From Chaetoceros tenuissimus (taxonomy: Eukaryota > Bacillariophyta > Thalassiosirophyceae > Chaetocerotales > Chaetocerotaceae), in NCBI GenBank assembly GCA_021927905.1, contig BLLK01000047.1, positions 2,046,001 through 2,110,000 on the forward strand: a DNA stretch of 64,000 nucleotides, in the 5' to 3' direction. Position 1 is the first letter of the stretch. Each line of letters starts with the position of its first letter. Of the stretch, positions 22,781-34,621 are shown piece after piece. The position numbers and the translations under genes were made by a program. The notes under the pieces were generated by a model. The model ran no database searches. It was not told the DNA's origin and worked only from the letters and a program-made list of their open reading frames with translations.

Positions 22781-25220
22781 ATGCTCAAGGAATCTCTTTC
22801 TACGGTCAAAGAGACTAGTAACTCATCATCATATGTATCCTCTTGCTCAGAAGAAGAAACTTCTTCACACGACGCTGATAGCACCAGTGGACCAATTTTA
22901 TCTACACCAGTCAAGTCTCAAAACAAAGAAATAAACTTGAATGGTTCCCTAGATACTTCAAAGGTGAATTGGGGCAACACAAATGAAAAAGAATCTCAGA
23001 ATAATACCATACCTCCGTCAATTCCGGAAGTTATTTCGCAGGAAGTCGATGAGCATCATACACTTTCACCAGCACAATCTACAGCAAGGTCTAGCATAGG
23101 TTCTAGTTCCAAAGATAGACTTCAATCACAAATTTCTTCACTCGAGGAACAAATACAATCTCTGACTGCAGCTATTCGTACTATGCAGAATCAACAAACG
23201 CAACCCAAGGCTCCACTCTCACCATCGACTTCCATTGCAGAAAGCTTGGGACTCTCACAACAGGGAAATGAACCTTTGCTCGATACAGAATCTCCTCCAC
23301 CAGCAAACAAAGAAGATTCGAAAATTCTTTCATTAATTGCTCCTGATGATATGCAAGAAATTATGGCACCACCTGATTTGGAGTATAGAAGTTTTACACC
23401 CAATTATGAAGAAGAACTACGGAAAATTCGTAAAACTTCCAGGGGTATGAGTATAGACCAAAGTGAAACTTCTACCATCCTTAGTGTATCCAATATATCA
23501 ACGCACAATAGTTCTCATAATAATTTGAATCAAGATGCTTTGATGAATGATGGTGATAGTCGAAATAATTCTGACAAAGAAAATGGGGTTGGTGAAGTAG
23601 GGAAGTCGGCCGCTGGAAAACCTCCAAGAAAAGAAGTTTCTCTTACAAATACAGTACAGAATGATATACTTGCAGAAGCAAATATTATAGATTCAACCAA
23701 GTTGAAAGGAAAGCCTTTAAATTCAAACCATGACTCCAATGCTTCATTGACAACTTCGAGCCCACAAAAGCCACCGCGGACTGGCGGAGTTGCAGACGCA
23801 AAATTGGAAGAATCCAAAACCCTTTCCCACGTCGAGGAGAAAATGAATACAAATGCTGTTGTAGAATTTATTCGTGGATTGAACATTGATTCTAGGCAGC
23901 AAGATGGGTCAGCTACAGATGATGTTGACGCGAATATGGAAGAATTTCTTCGAGTACCGTTTAGAATCGAGAAATTGCTTTTATTTGGTGTAGCAGTTTG
24001 CTTTGACTGCTTTCTTAACGTCCTCACTGTCACACCACTCAAATTCATCTGGAGTTGTCTATGTTTGCTCTCCACACTCGTTAGACCCGGAAAAGGATTC
24101 GGATTTTGTAGGTTTCATAGGCGACATTTTTATCAGTTGCTGAGAGGTCTAGTCATTTATTTTGTATATAAGTTTGTCCTATGCCCAATATCTCTGGGAA
24201 GATTGTATCATTGGATTCGTGGTCAAGCGATGCTGAAGCTGTATGTGTTAATGGCTATGGTGGTAAGTGCCTACTTGTATTCGTCACATGCCTTCACAAT
24301 TTAGGTTTCTCACTATTGTTTGCATCGTTTCGCAGGAGGTTTTTGATAGACTCATGTGTTCATTTGGGCAAGATGCTTTAGATAGTTTATACTGGAACAC
24401 AACCAAAAGACCATATCATCCTCGAATGATTGCCAGTATCATTGTTGTTCTAGCTTATGCAACTATTCATAGTTATATTCTTTTTGTACACGCTGCGACA
24501 CTTAACGTGGCAATGAATTCTGAAGATTCAGCTTTGATGTCATTACTGATTGGTGGTAATTTTGCTGAAATCAAAAGTACCGTTTTCAAAAAGTACAACA
24601 AACAAAATCTGTTCAAGATCACAACTTCCGATATCTGTGAGAGATTTAAACTGGTGCTATTCTTGGGTCTTGTGCTGCTTCTCAATTGTACACAAGGAGG
24701 AATGAACCAAGAAATGGTGAATGACTACATTAATATGTCCTTTGTAATATTGGGAGCAGAAATGGCTTGTGATTGGATCAAACACTCTTTCATCACCAAG
24801 TTCAACTTTATCAAGAGTTCAGTCTATAACGATTATAGTCTTGTGCTATCTGGAGACATTACTGGCATCGGCCATGAGGCGTTATATATAGAACACACAC
24901 ATTCTGTTGTGAAAAGATTGGGATTTGCTCAAATCCCATTAGTATGTGTCACACTTCGTTATCTAAAAGAAGCAGCAAGATATGCAGATATATTGACAAA
25001 AGATGGGGATTCAAATCATGTTCTTTACTCATTGGCTGTCATTTGGACCAATAGCAGTTGGAGAATAGTTGGTAGTTACTTGCTTTCTTGTTTTCTTTTC
25101 TTACTCGGAATCAAATTCGTACTAGGTTATGTCATTTCTCGACAAGCTCGTTCCATCATTTTATATGGTCCTATTGAGGGAAGTGTTCAAAGCGAAACAA
25201 AAAGAAGACAAGTGGTATGA
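22781..25220 (+). CDS. TAPT1/Emp65 family transmembrane protein
   Basis: Model: join 22781-24262, 24336-25220; 788 residues; 73-nt phase-0 intron. The first 390 residues are Ser/Thr/Asn-rich and disordered with a short coiled coil (SSLEEQIQSLTAAIRTMQNQ). The rest matches the TAPT1 (DUF747) family: RIEKLLLFGVAVCFDCFLNVLTVTP, then VFDRLMCSFGQDALDSLYW, HSYILFVHAATLNVAMNS, NNF-like NFAEIKSTVFKK, LFKITTSDICERF and EMACDWIKHSFITKFN. Several membrane helices are evident. Yeast Emp65 partners the SUN-domain protein Slp1 in ER protein folding, animal TAPT1 is linked to cilia and secretion, and plant POD1 to ER signalling. An ER location is inferred. The N-terminal extension is much longer than in animals. 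Confidence 0.92.
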
Positions 25221-25415
25221 AAGAACACAAAGAAACTGATAACATTACAATTGTAAGCGAGCCTTCATCTGAATTCTCTATTCGTTGCTGAAACATTTAC
25301 TATGGTCGATAACATTTGAATATAATATTCATTATAAATTTTTTAAACATGTCTAAAATACAACTATGTCTAAAATACAACTTATTTTTACATTTTTTCT
25401 TTGCAGTACTTCATT

Positions 25416-26147
25416 TTACCTACGTTTGCCTTTCTTTCCTTTCTTGCCTCCACGCTCATTCTTGGAATTTCCTTGAGCTCTACTAAGTGTTTTCTGAGCC
25501 ATTTTGAGATCTTTGGCATTTCCTCCAATCATCTTTTCAGCTCCATGCTGTCCCTTCTTTCCTGCTCTACCCCTATTCTGAAATTTGGCTTTCTTTACAG
25601 GCATATTCTTCTTAAATTGATCCATGTACTTCTTCACATTTCCAGCAAACTTTTGCTCTAAATCTACATTTTTCTTTCCAATTTTCTGTGCACGCTCTCC
25701 AACACTTTCATCATCTGAAGGGATGCCAAAAGACGTAGTAACAATCACTTGCCCTCCAAATTGCTGCTGTGTGTTTTGATCTTCAAACTTTTCTACCTTG
25801 ACATTATGGTCTTCATCTTTTTCGACATTGTCACTTTCATCACCACTATCGTAATCATCAAACAAATCATTATTTTTCATCTTTTCAGCTTCTTCAATCT
25901 GTTCCATCATGGCTTTTTTGGATTCTTTGCGTTCTTCAATTTTGGCACGACGATCCTTCACTTTTTGCATAGCCAATCCATATGCTCTTCTTTCTTGCTT
26001 TTTAGCAGAAAGGCCAGTGAGGTATTGACGACGAGCTTGAGGATCAAACTTGATTTCCAGTTTTTGATGTTTTGGTCTCTTACTGAGAGTTTGGCTTTTA
26101 TGATTCTTTTTGGACTTTGAGCCATTTTGCTGATTTCTTTTCGCCAT
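25416..26147 (-). CDS. Rrp17/NOL12 family nucleolar protein
   Basis: Single exon, 243 residues, very basic with an acidic centre. The N-terminus has KLEIKFDPQARRQYLTGLSAKKQERR followed by a long charged helix, which is the signature of the Nop25/Rrp17 (NOL12) family. Yeast Rrp17 is a 5'-3' exonuclease needed for large-subunit rRNA maturation. The acidic patch (DDYDSGDESD) and the Gly/Lys/Arg-rich tail (KNERGGKKGKKGKRR) fit nucleolar retention. It is convergent with TAPT1 (195 bp apart) and divergent from the TMEM131 gene (466 bp). Confidence 0.85.
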   Translation of the reverse strand: MAKRNQQNGSKSKKNHKSQTLSKRPKHQKLEIKFDPQARRQYLTGLSAKKQERRAYGLAMQKVKDRRAKIEERKESKKAMMEQIEEAEKMKNNDLFDDYDSGDESDNVEKDEDHNVKVEKFEDQNTQQQFGGQVIVTTSFGIPSDDESVGERAQKIGKKNVDLEQKFAGNVKKYMDQFKKNMPVKKAKFQNRGRAGKKGQHGAEKMIGGNAKDLKMAQKTLSRAQGNSKNERGGKKGKKGKRR

Positions 26148-26613
26148 CTTAAAAAATATTCAATCCTTTTCAATAGATGGAATATGGCGAAAGAAGTAAA
26201 TAGGAAATAGGTATTGCAACTCAAACTTAAACTATCATCAACACATCATCTCTCTCATAAAAAGAAGAGACTTCACAATTTCCATTATTTTGACTGGCTT
26301 CCAGAAAGGTAGAAAGAGATAAAGAAGGGAAAGGAAAACAGATGAATCCGGGTTTATCGACATCCTAGTACGTAGTAACTTTCAGTATGTTTGTTCAAAC
26401 ACTGTTTTCAACATGTTGTTGTCTGGTTGTCTATCTATTCAAACATTCAATGGTGATATTTGCTATTGCTTGGGTTTTGATTCGATATTTAGAGTAAACT
26501 ACTTGACCTTAAAATTGAGTCAAACAAAAACATTATTTATAAGTTTAATTAGCGAGCGTAGGGCCAGAGAATATTTCTTAACCCTAGAGTGAAGTGAAGT
26601 AGCAGCATCTATA
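26148..26613. promoter_or_regulatory. Divergent promoter region of NOL12 and TMEM131 genes
   Basis: 466 bp between two divergent starts, with no coding frame. It contains AT-rich tracts and an AACCCTAGAG motif close to the TMEM131 start. A shared bidirectional promoter is likely by position. Confidence 0.4.
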
Positions 26614-29600
26614 ATGAGGTTGCATAGGATTCTCTCATCTTTTGCATTATTTGCACCTATTTTCCCTCTTCTTCTACTACTTCATAAAGAGATTGATCTC
26701 GTAGTTGCTACGACTGATGACTCTCAGAGAAAGTATGTGAAGACTGTACCTACAATCTTGAATACTCCTGACTCGAAAGTAACTTCACTTCCTGGTGAAC
26801 CTGGAAGTGTTGTAAGCAGTGATGACGGTATTCCAATATCCATTACAATTAACACAGAGGAAGTCTTTGTAGATGCACCTACCGGTCTGCATTCAATTGG
26901 AACTATCAGAATCCAGAACACGGTGAGTGAATTGGCACTGAGATTTTCATAGCATTTTGAATGTTTTGAACACCTTTCTTATATTTTAAAACTTGTTTCG
27001 TCAAAGCATCCCACGGAGGAACTTGTAATATCTAGAGTTGAAACATATCAGGAAGAAGAAGGAGAAGAGCCGCAAATTGTTGGTACTGTATTTCGTGAAA
27101 GGAGACTACCTATTGCTCCAAAATCATTTGCAGCTTTGCCCTTCTCATTTTTGCCTCAAATTCCGTCTCATCGACAAGGTGAAGAGGACGACATTTTTGC
27201 AATGAGATCGAGTTCAAAAGAATCAGTACTGGATTTAGCATCTATTCTGAATGTTGACCCCCTAAATATTGGTAAAGACCAGAGTCATCACATTTGTACA
27301 AAGCTACGTTTGTACACTTCCAAGGGAGTGCATGAGGCAGAATTACATGCATCTGCAAGAGATACAAATATGCATAGGATTCCACATACGATTATTTTTG
27401 AGAAAGATGGTTTCGTTCATACAGGTCCAGCATTTGCAGATAGCGATAGACAGGATTACCATTATCTCATGTCCCAACATGAAAAATATAATTCGAGTGA
27501 AAGCACACGAGTATCTTCATTGCAAAAATCAAGTGACAATGACGAGGACAAAGATGTAAATACAGCCAATGTCCAAGATATTGTTGGCTACGAATATGAT
27601 ATTTACATTGATAGTCCCTGTGAGAGATGTGTTTTAGACGTAATGGATATCTATCCTTCCAAACCAAACTTGGTATCATTGAAACAATGGCATTCTAGAG
27701 CTTTGACTCAGAAGGGTAGTGATCAATACAAAGTACCACAGGAAAATAATCAGGATGATCAATACATATTTGATAGATTTAACAACTGCGGATTCTCGAG
27801 ACTTGAAAGCATGCATTGCAACAATCCAAAAACAATGGAGGTCATTGGTCCACTTTCAATTAATGGAAATGGGAAAAGAATATACATTGGCACAATTCGC
27901 TTGAATAAGGAACAACTACAGAAAGACGGAGTTTTATACGGAATAGATGAATTGTCTCTTGGATATATGCACATTTATCTTGAAAGTGATTCAAAACCAA
28001 TATTATATTCTATTGCCCTCGAGTACAGTTCAAATGACAAGATCAACCAAGCGGGTGCTTTTGCCAACATTAGTTTACAGAAAAGAGAAAAAGTCAATCA
28101 GAAACCTTCATCAGAGCTAGGAGCCATCAAAATAGCTCCTCCTTCAGATGATGCAATTGACAATTATAGTCCCATTGCACAAGGAAAATTTGATTGTGAT
28201 ACTTATCCTGAATCGAAACCAGTCACATTTTCAATCGGTGTAGCACCACCTATTATGGAGGTTGAAAGTTTAAATCTGATTGAAGTACCACAGAAGCCTT
28301 CATTAAGCAGTGATGCTGACACTGTTCTAGACTTTGGTCTATTGACTGGAGAGAGCGATGTCCACACGGTTTACATATCTGTAACGAATGTAGATACAGA
28401 ACCAATACGTCTGATGCACCACCGAATTGTATTTCAAAATGAATTCGAAGCAGTGAAGGGAGCTAAGGGCACACTTGATGGATATGGATCAACTCTCAAG
28501 AAAGATTATGATGAATCAATCATGATAGAACCAGGTGAAACCCTTTTTGATGGCGTCAAAGTGAGCATTGCATCGAGAGAAATGCTGAAGTCAGACAGTA
28601 GCATAAGTGAATTTCATGGTGTCGTTATTTTAAGGTTTGGCCCTTCATCTCTATCGTTTGACCAGTGGATGGAAAAAATGAAAGGAGACTTGTCACTCTT
28701 GACAAATTACGTGATTGAAATCCCTCTAGTTGTGAGAACAATGAGAGGTCATGTAGAATACAATGCCAATAATTTTTTCTTTCCTATAGATGAAAATTCT
28801 ATTGGAATTTCCAGTAGACCAAAGAAATGTGAAAAATTAGAATTTGATAGAAAAGTGATCATCACCAATCATTTTTCATCACCCCTATCTCTGAGTGGCA
28901 TTTCTATTGATGGGACCTTCATTACTGGAGCATCTGATGAGTTATCAACCGATCTTTGCAGAAGCAAGTTCGAAATACTTGGATACAACAAGAAGAAAGG
29001 GAAGAAGCGATCAGAATCATCAGTCGCAAATCCAGGTGAAAGTTGGGGACACATAACACTTCGGTACAAAGAGGGACATGACAAGTATAAAGAACTCGAC
29101 AACATGAATATTCCGAAACAATGCTCATTAGTACTATACACACCTGAAGTTGGTCAATTCCGGATTCCATTATGGCTATACAAAGGTGGTATTGAAGTAT
29201 CTACCGACATTTCAACAACTCCTCATTCATGTAAACGAGAATTGAACGATGGTTTGTACAGCATTTTGGCTGGTTTTGACTGTTTGAATGCGATGGAAAA
29301 GGAAAGCAAGCTTGCATCTTTACTAAAGTTATCAACCGCATCCACAACCGGCCATACTAAAGGTTTATCAAATTTTGACAAGGCAATCGTCAATGCAGTC
29401 AAAGGTTTCTATACTTCAATCAAAAACTGGACGAAGAAAGTGCAGCCGGTTATCATGTCATTTGGGACTTTGAGCACCAGCTCCATTAAAAGCAGTTCTA
29501 TATACATCTCAAACAAGAATCCATTTGCGGTAACGATGAATGCTGACGTCCCGTCTATAGAAGGTATGGAAATCCGTTTAGGTAAAGTTTCCATAGACGT

Positions 29601-32600
29601 TGACGATTTGCTAGAAGGAACAAAAAATCGCGATGAAGTGAGACGTAGTGTCATGTCGGATGAATGGTTGAAGAAATACTTACTCGAATTCGATGGACCT
29701 TCACGTACATTGCTCAAAAGTTTTAGCTACCGCGATGATGTGTCTATAATGGATAATGCAACAGATGTATTGAAGAACATGTTTAAAGAATATGCATCGA
29801 TCCGTCTCCATAGAGAACCCAATGGCCTCATCAATAACGAGGGCGATTCTTCAACGACAGGATTTCCACCCAATTTCGATGAAGATCTGCTAGTCTCTTT
29901 CTCCAGTCAGCACAATTTGAGACCCACTCCTTCACTTGTTTCAATAGATGACGACACTATTTACTCTATATCAACATCCATGGTGAACAATCAAACCTCA
30001 TTTTCTTATGATATCCCACCAGGTGGCACTATTCGTCTCGAAGTAGGCATAAGATCACCAACAAAAGAAGCATTAAAAAACAGAGACTTTGCCAATGTTT
30101 TGATGTCGGGCTTACTTCTAAGTACAGAACTTGGGGATAGGATTCCTATTTTTGGTACTTACAAGGTCTTATCTGGAGAGTTAAAAATTGGTCAACTCTT
30201 GGAGGATTCCCATGATTCTAGTGATGATGGCTCTATGAACAATCTAACCGTTGACGCAATACTAAGACCATCGAATGAAAATCCATTTCAATATGGAACG
30301 GAAAATTCAGGAATGAAAGTCAGGATTGACAACAATTTTGCAGCGAACGTTACACTAACGAAACTCGAAAGCTGCAATAGATGGTTCGAATTCACTCCCA
30401 TCAAATCAGAATCAAGTTTACCCATTAACATTTCGCCAAATGGCTCTTATTCAACAAGACTACAGTCTTATATCTTCTGTGGCAGTAGCAAGAACAGACT
30501 TTTCCCTTCATTTTATCATTGTGCACTAGAATGGATCGAAAGGAAGAGTTCTGTGCAAAATGAAAATTGTGGGACACAATATGATTTAATTGATGAAGTG
30601 TTCTCAATGTCGAAGACAAATGCATCGCTGGTAACAGAGGCGAAAACACGTGTTGCTATAGCACTCAAAGATGCCATCAATTACATGGATGCAAATTATG
30701 GACCAAGCAAAACCGAGTCGGCTTCAAATTTTGAATCATTATTTTACCTCAACAAAGCGAAAAGTATTGCCGCCGAATGGAGAGCTCTATCACAACACGG
30801 CGTTAACAAAATTCGTGGAGCTGTAAAGGCTCAATTTACGTTGACACAACCAAACGGACAAAGTTTGAATGTGCAATCTGCTTTGCCTTCAACATTCTTA
30901 GAGACATCTCTCGAATTCCCATATTTAAGTGAAAGGAATGTTGATTTTGAACCTACAGAAGTTGGTGAGGTTAGCGAATCTTTTATTGAAGTCAAGAATC
31001 CAAGTGGCTATTCTGTAAGCGTTCGCATGATGAAAGATGGAAACTCTCCTTTCTATGTTCACAAAAGCTCTGAGAATGATCCTTGGTGGACCGGTGGAAT
31101 TTATTATTTACCCGATCAACGTCCAGGTGTATTTATGCGCTCGATGCATAATGTTTCTGTTAACACTATATCAGGATCCTCACTTGCACTTCAATCGCCT
31201 TCTTTACACTCTACGAGTGCCTTCACTAATGCTTGCTATGGACGACGATGTGGATTTCATTTCCCTAATGACGACGGAAGCAATACAAACAAGAACAAGG
31301 AGGAGCAAAGGAAAGTAAGTGCAATTGGAGCAGCCTCTGTGTATGGCAAAAAATTGGTTGGTCATGTGTACAATAGAGATGGTGCGATTCTTCACCAGAT
31401 TAAGAATGTGACGAAACATCATTATTTTGCTGTGCAGAAAGAAACGTTGGATGAAGTAATTATCCCACCCTATAGCTCGAGCAAGATTGGTCCATTCTAC
31501 TTTCGACCACTTTTCGAAGGTACTTTCAGTGGATATTTGGTGCTTCAGAACTCTTTGACAGGATTTGAAGCAGTCCAATTCAAAGGAAAAGGGTCATCGC
31601 ACAAAATTGATTTCATTGACAACGATGAAAAGGATCAAAAGGGAGCAGATATCGAGTTACGAAATGGCAAGGAAACTCTTGTGTTTCGAAACAGAAGCAA
31701 TGATATCTTCGGCAGATCTTCGAAAATGGTCATGATTGCAAACACGGGCGAAACTCAAATTGAAATCATGAGTTATTACCTTGTTGATCCTCTTTTGTCT
31801 CATGATATCGAGGACAAGAATCGCAAATGCCGACTACATGGGTATCAGCTTGGGGACTGTGACAATAATGATGTGGACAGGAACTTGAAGAGTATTAAAT
31901 TGAAACCCAACCAGTCAAAGCCGCTGTTTATCACTCAGCATTATGATTGTACTTTCCGGTCAAGAGAAGCCATGCTAATAGTGGAATATGGTTATCCCGA
32001 GAGAAACTCACAGATCGACTTTAAAGAACTTGTCCTTCACTACGAGCTTAATGAGAGGGAAGCTGGGACATGTAGTGCTTCCAAACCTTCTATGCTGGAG
32101 CTGGTCAGGGCAGGGCGACTGGGTGGAGCGAAATTGATCTTTCATATGCTTTGGCAACTGTGGAGCATTCTAATTCCATTCATACTATTCTCTTCTTTAC
32201 TTTGGGACATGGTTACTAGTGCAAATCAGAGACAACAAGCTGCGAGGCAATTCAAGGAAAACATCACCTCCTCACCTACGAAGAAAGCAAACAAAAGCAA
32301 AAAGACTGGATTTAAGACATGGTCGTCTGCATACCGCTGTCTTTCACGCGCAGATCCCACTTCTACTGAATTAATACAGCTTGGACAAGAACAAACTCGA
32401 CAAATGGTGCTGAACACTTTCAGAAGAGAGGAGCTTCTCCACCCTCAATGTGTGCTATCAAATGGAACTTTTTCTAGAGAACGCCAAGGTTCAGTATCAA
32501 GTGATCCAAATGCACGACGACAGGCAGTATATTCGAACATGACTTTAAATGATGTCATTTTTTCGAAACAAAGATATTATCGAAAAGTCTTGCCTGGAGA

Positions 32601-34557
32601 CTCCCAACCAATTCTGCCAAGCGGGCTTGGATGGAGGATACTTGCAGCTTCTAGATCTCCGCGCAGGCCATCTAGAGTTTCCATTTCGCAAAAACCAACT
32701 TCCACAGATATTCAGCAAACAAAACCACAAGGCAGAATTGAAGAAAAAATTAGCGAAGAAGTTTTATCTTCTACCAAACAACCTAGTCACATCCCAAATG
32801 TAACTGTTACAGTTCGCAAAACGAGCCATGCATTGTTTGAGATTTCTAAAGAGAGTGTCGGAAAAGAAAAGAAAGACTTTACTGCGGCTATTGGTGACAA
32901 TTTTTCAAAAAAACATGACTCTTCTAATACAGCTACATGTAATGAGAAGCAAGATAGTCATATCAGTCAGCTTTCAGGTGATCACCAAGAAAAACAGGTC
33001 GAAAAAGAGGCGTCTGATTCCACCATACAAACTCAAACTGAAGCTACTATCAAGGTTGCAAATATTGAAACCCAGCAACCACCTATTCCTTCTCCAAAAT
33101 TAGATAGCGGAAGCAAAATCAACATAGATCAGGTTGAACTTGGTAGCGATGAGAAATATTCGTCGAATGATATTGGCAATCTTTCCTCATCTCAGGTGGA
33201 ATGCATTGAAGATGAAGTATGTGAGCTGATTGATGAAGGGGAGAACAAATCTTCTTCATCGCCTACTGTAGAACGTCTAGTTTCTACTGAGAAGGAAGCA
33301 AACAAAGTAGGAGATACAGGACAATCTACAATGAGTTCACCTCCGGGACTTGCAATTCCTCAGTCAAACCCTTCGTCACCTCCTGCTTCTACGGAGCCAA
33401 AGAAGAAATCCTCCTTGTTTACTTCAAAACATCCTTCTGCAACATCTAGCACAATTCTCTCTGAACAGGAGATCGCTGCGACACTTCCACCAACTTGTCC
33501 GACTAATACCAACATTGCTACAAATGGGTCCAATCACACAATGGACAACGAGTCAAAGTCAAAGTCAAAATCATATACCGAAAATGAGGAAGTACAGAAA
33601 ACGAACACCAAAAGAAAAAAGAATAAGGGGAAGAAGCAGACAGAGAAAAAGCAGACAGAGAAAAAGCAGAAACAACAACCAGAGAAGCCATGCGAACAGG
33701 ATCTATCTACAGAAGAAACAGAATCTTCATCTATGGTCACACAAGACAATGGACCTGGTGAAGAAAAAGAAGTCCCTGCACCTCCTCAAAAGCAACAACA
33801 AAAAAAGAAGAAAACGAAAAAGAAGAAGAAAAGGGATACTTCATCGTTCAAGAAGTCCAAGAAAGGGGAAGAAGACAAGTCTGAACAAATTCAGGATACC
33901 GATGTTATTGTTACTCCGGCTTCTTCTCCAAAGACACAGGAAAAATCTTCTGTTCGCCCCCCACCAGGGCTCGCCCCACCACCTGGCTTTGGTGACACTT
34001 CCTTCTCTTCACCTAAGAAAGACAGTATTGTTGAAAAAAATCAACAAATGGAGACGACCACTTTGAAATCATCTGGAAGTGACGTTGATTTACTTGCACA
34101 GGTTTTGGATTCAAACACCTCACTTACCTTGAGTCCTTTGAATGAAAAGAGGCAAATTGAAGATAGTGATATTGATTTATCCAAATTATTACCTGGTATC
34201 GGAGACCAAGAAAATAATGTTCTTAATTATCTCAACTTTTTAGAAGACCCCCAAGAAGACTCATTGGGAGAGGAACAAAGAAATGGAAATTTTGGAGCCC
34301 TGCCCCTATATGGAGGTCTTTCTTCTGTGAGTAATAATCCTTGGAGTGACTCAAATCCAACTCCTCGAGCATTTGCATACGGCTTTGATGTCAGAAGTGA
34401 AGGCGATGAAAATGCTGTTGATCGAGGATACGTAGAAGTCAACCCAAATCTCTTAACGCCTTCAGCTATCCTTGGTAATATCGACAGTGATGATGAACAG
34501 GAGGATGCTGCTGATGCCTTTGATGCAGATGCATTCTTTTCAGATCTATTGGAATAA
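26614..34557 (+). CDS. Giant TMEM131-family transmembrane protein
   Basis: Model: join 26614-26922, 27007-34557; 2,619 residues; one 84-nt phase-0 intron. A signal peptide (MRLHRILSSFALFAPIFPLLLLL) leads into a lumenal region of about 1,780 residues with repeated ASH/Ig-like beta domains. Typical signatures are VDFEPTEVGEVSESFIEVKNPS, GPFYFRPLFEGTFSGYLVLQNS and MIANTGETQIEI. A single TM (LWQLWSILIPFILFSSLLW, residues about 1817-1840) precedes a cytosolic tail of about 780 residues that is Lys/Ser/Glu/Pro-rich. The tail has two KKQTE repeats, PPPGLAP motifs and an acidic end (…FFSDLLE). Animal TMEM131 binds procollagen in the ER lumen through these domains and TRAPP through its tail, promoting secretion. 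A diatom has no collagen, so the cargo is unknown. The protein is about 40 percent longer than the human one. Confidence 0.82.
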
Positions 34558-34621
34558 TTTCCAATTTTTATTATAACCAGGTACAAATCATAAGATCTTT
34601 TTATTAATACTTTTTTGCTTT

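Noticed and set aside
33350-34066. Second forward frame rich in Arg/His/Leu inside the TMEM131 tail
   Set aside because: Shadow of the Lys/Ser/Gln-rich tail in the +1 frame. The main frame is continuous and has the family domains.
34500-34557. FFAT (VAP-binding) motif at the TMEM131 C-terminus
   Set aside because: DAFFSDLLE has the acidic and FF parts but lacks the D/E-A spacing of the core EFFDAxE motif. The acidic stretch is also general to the tail.
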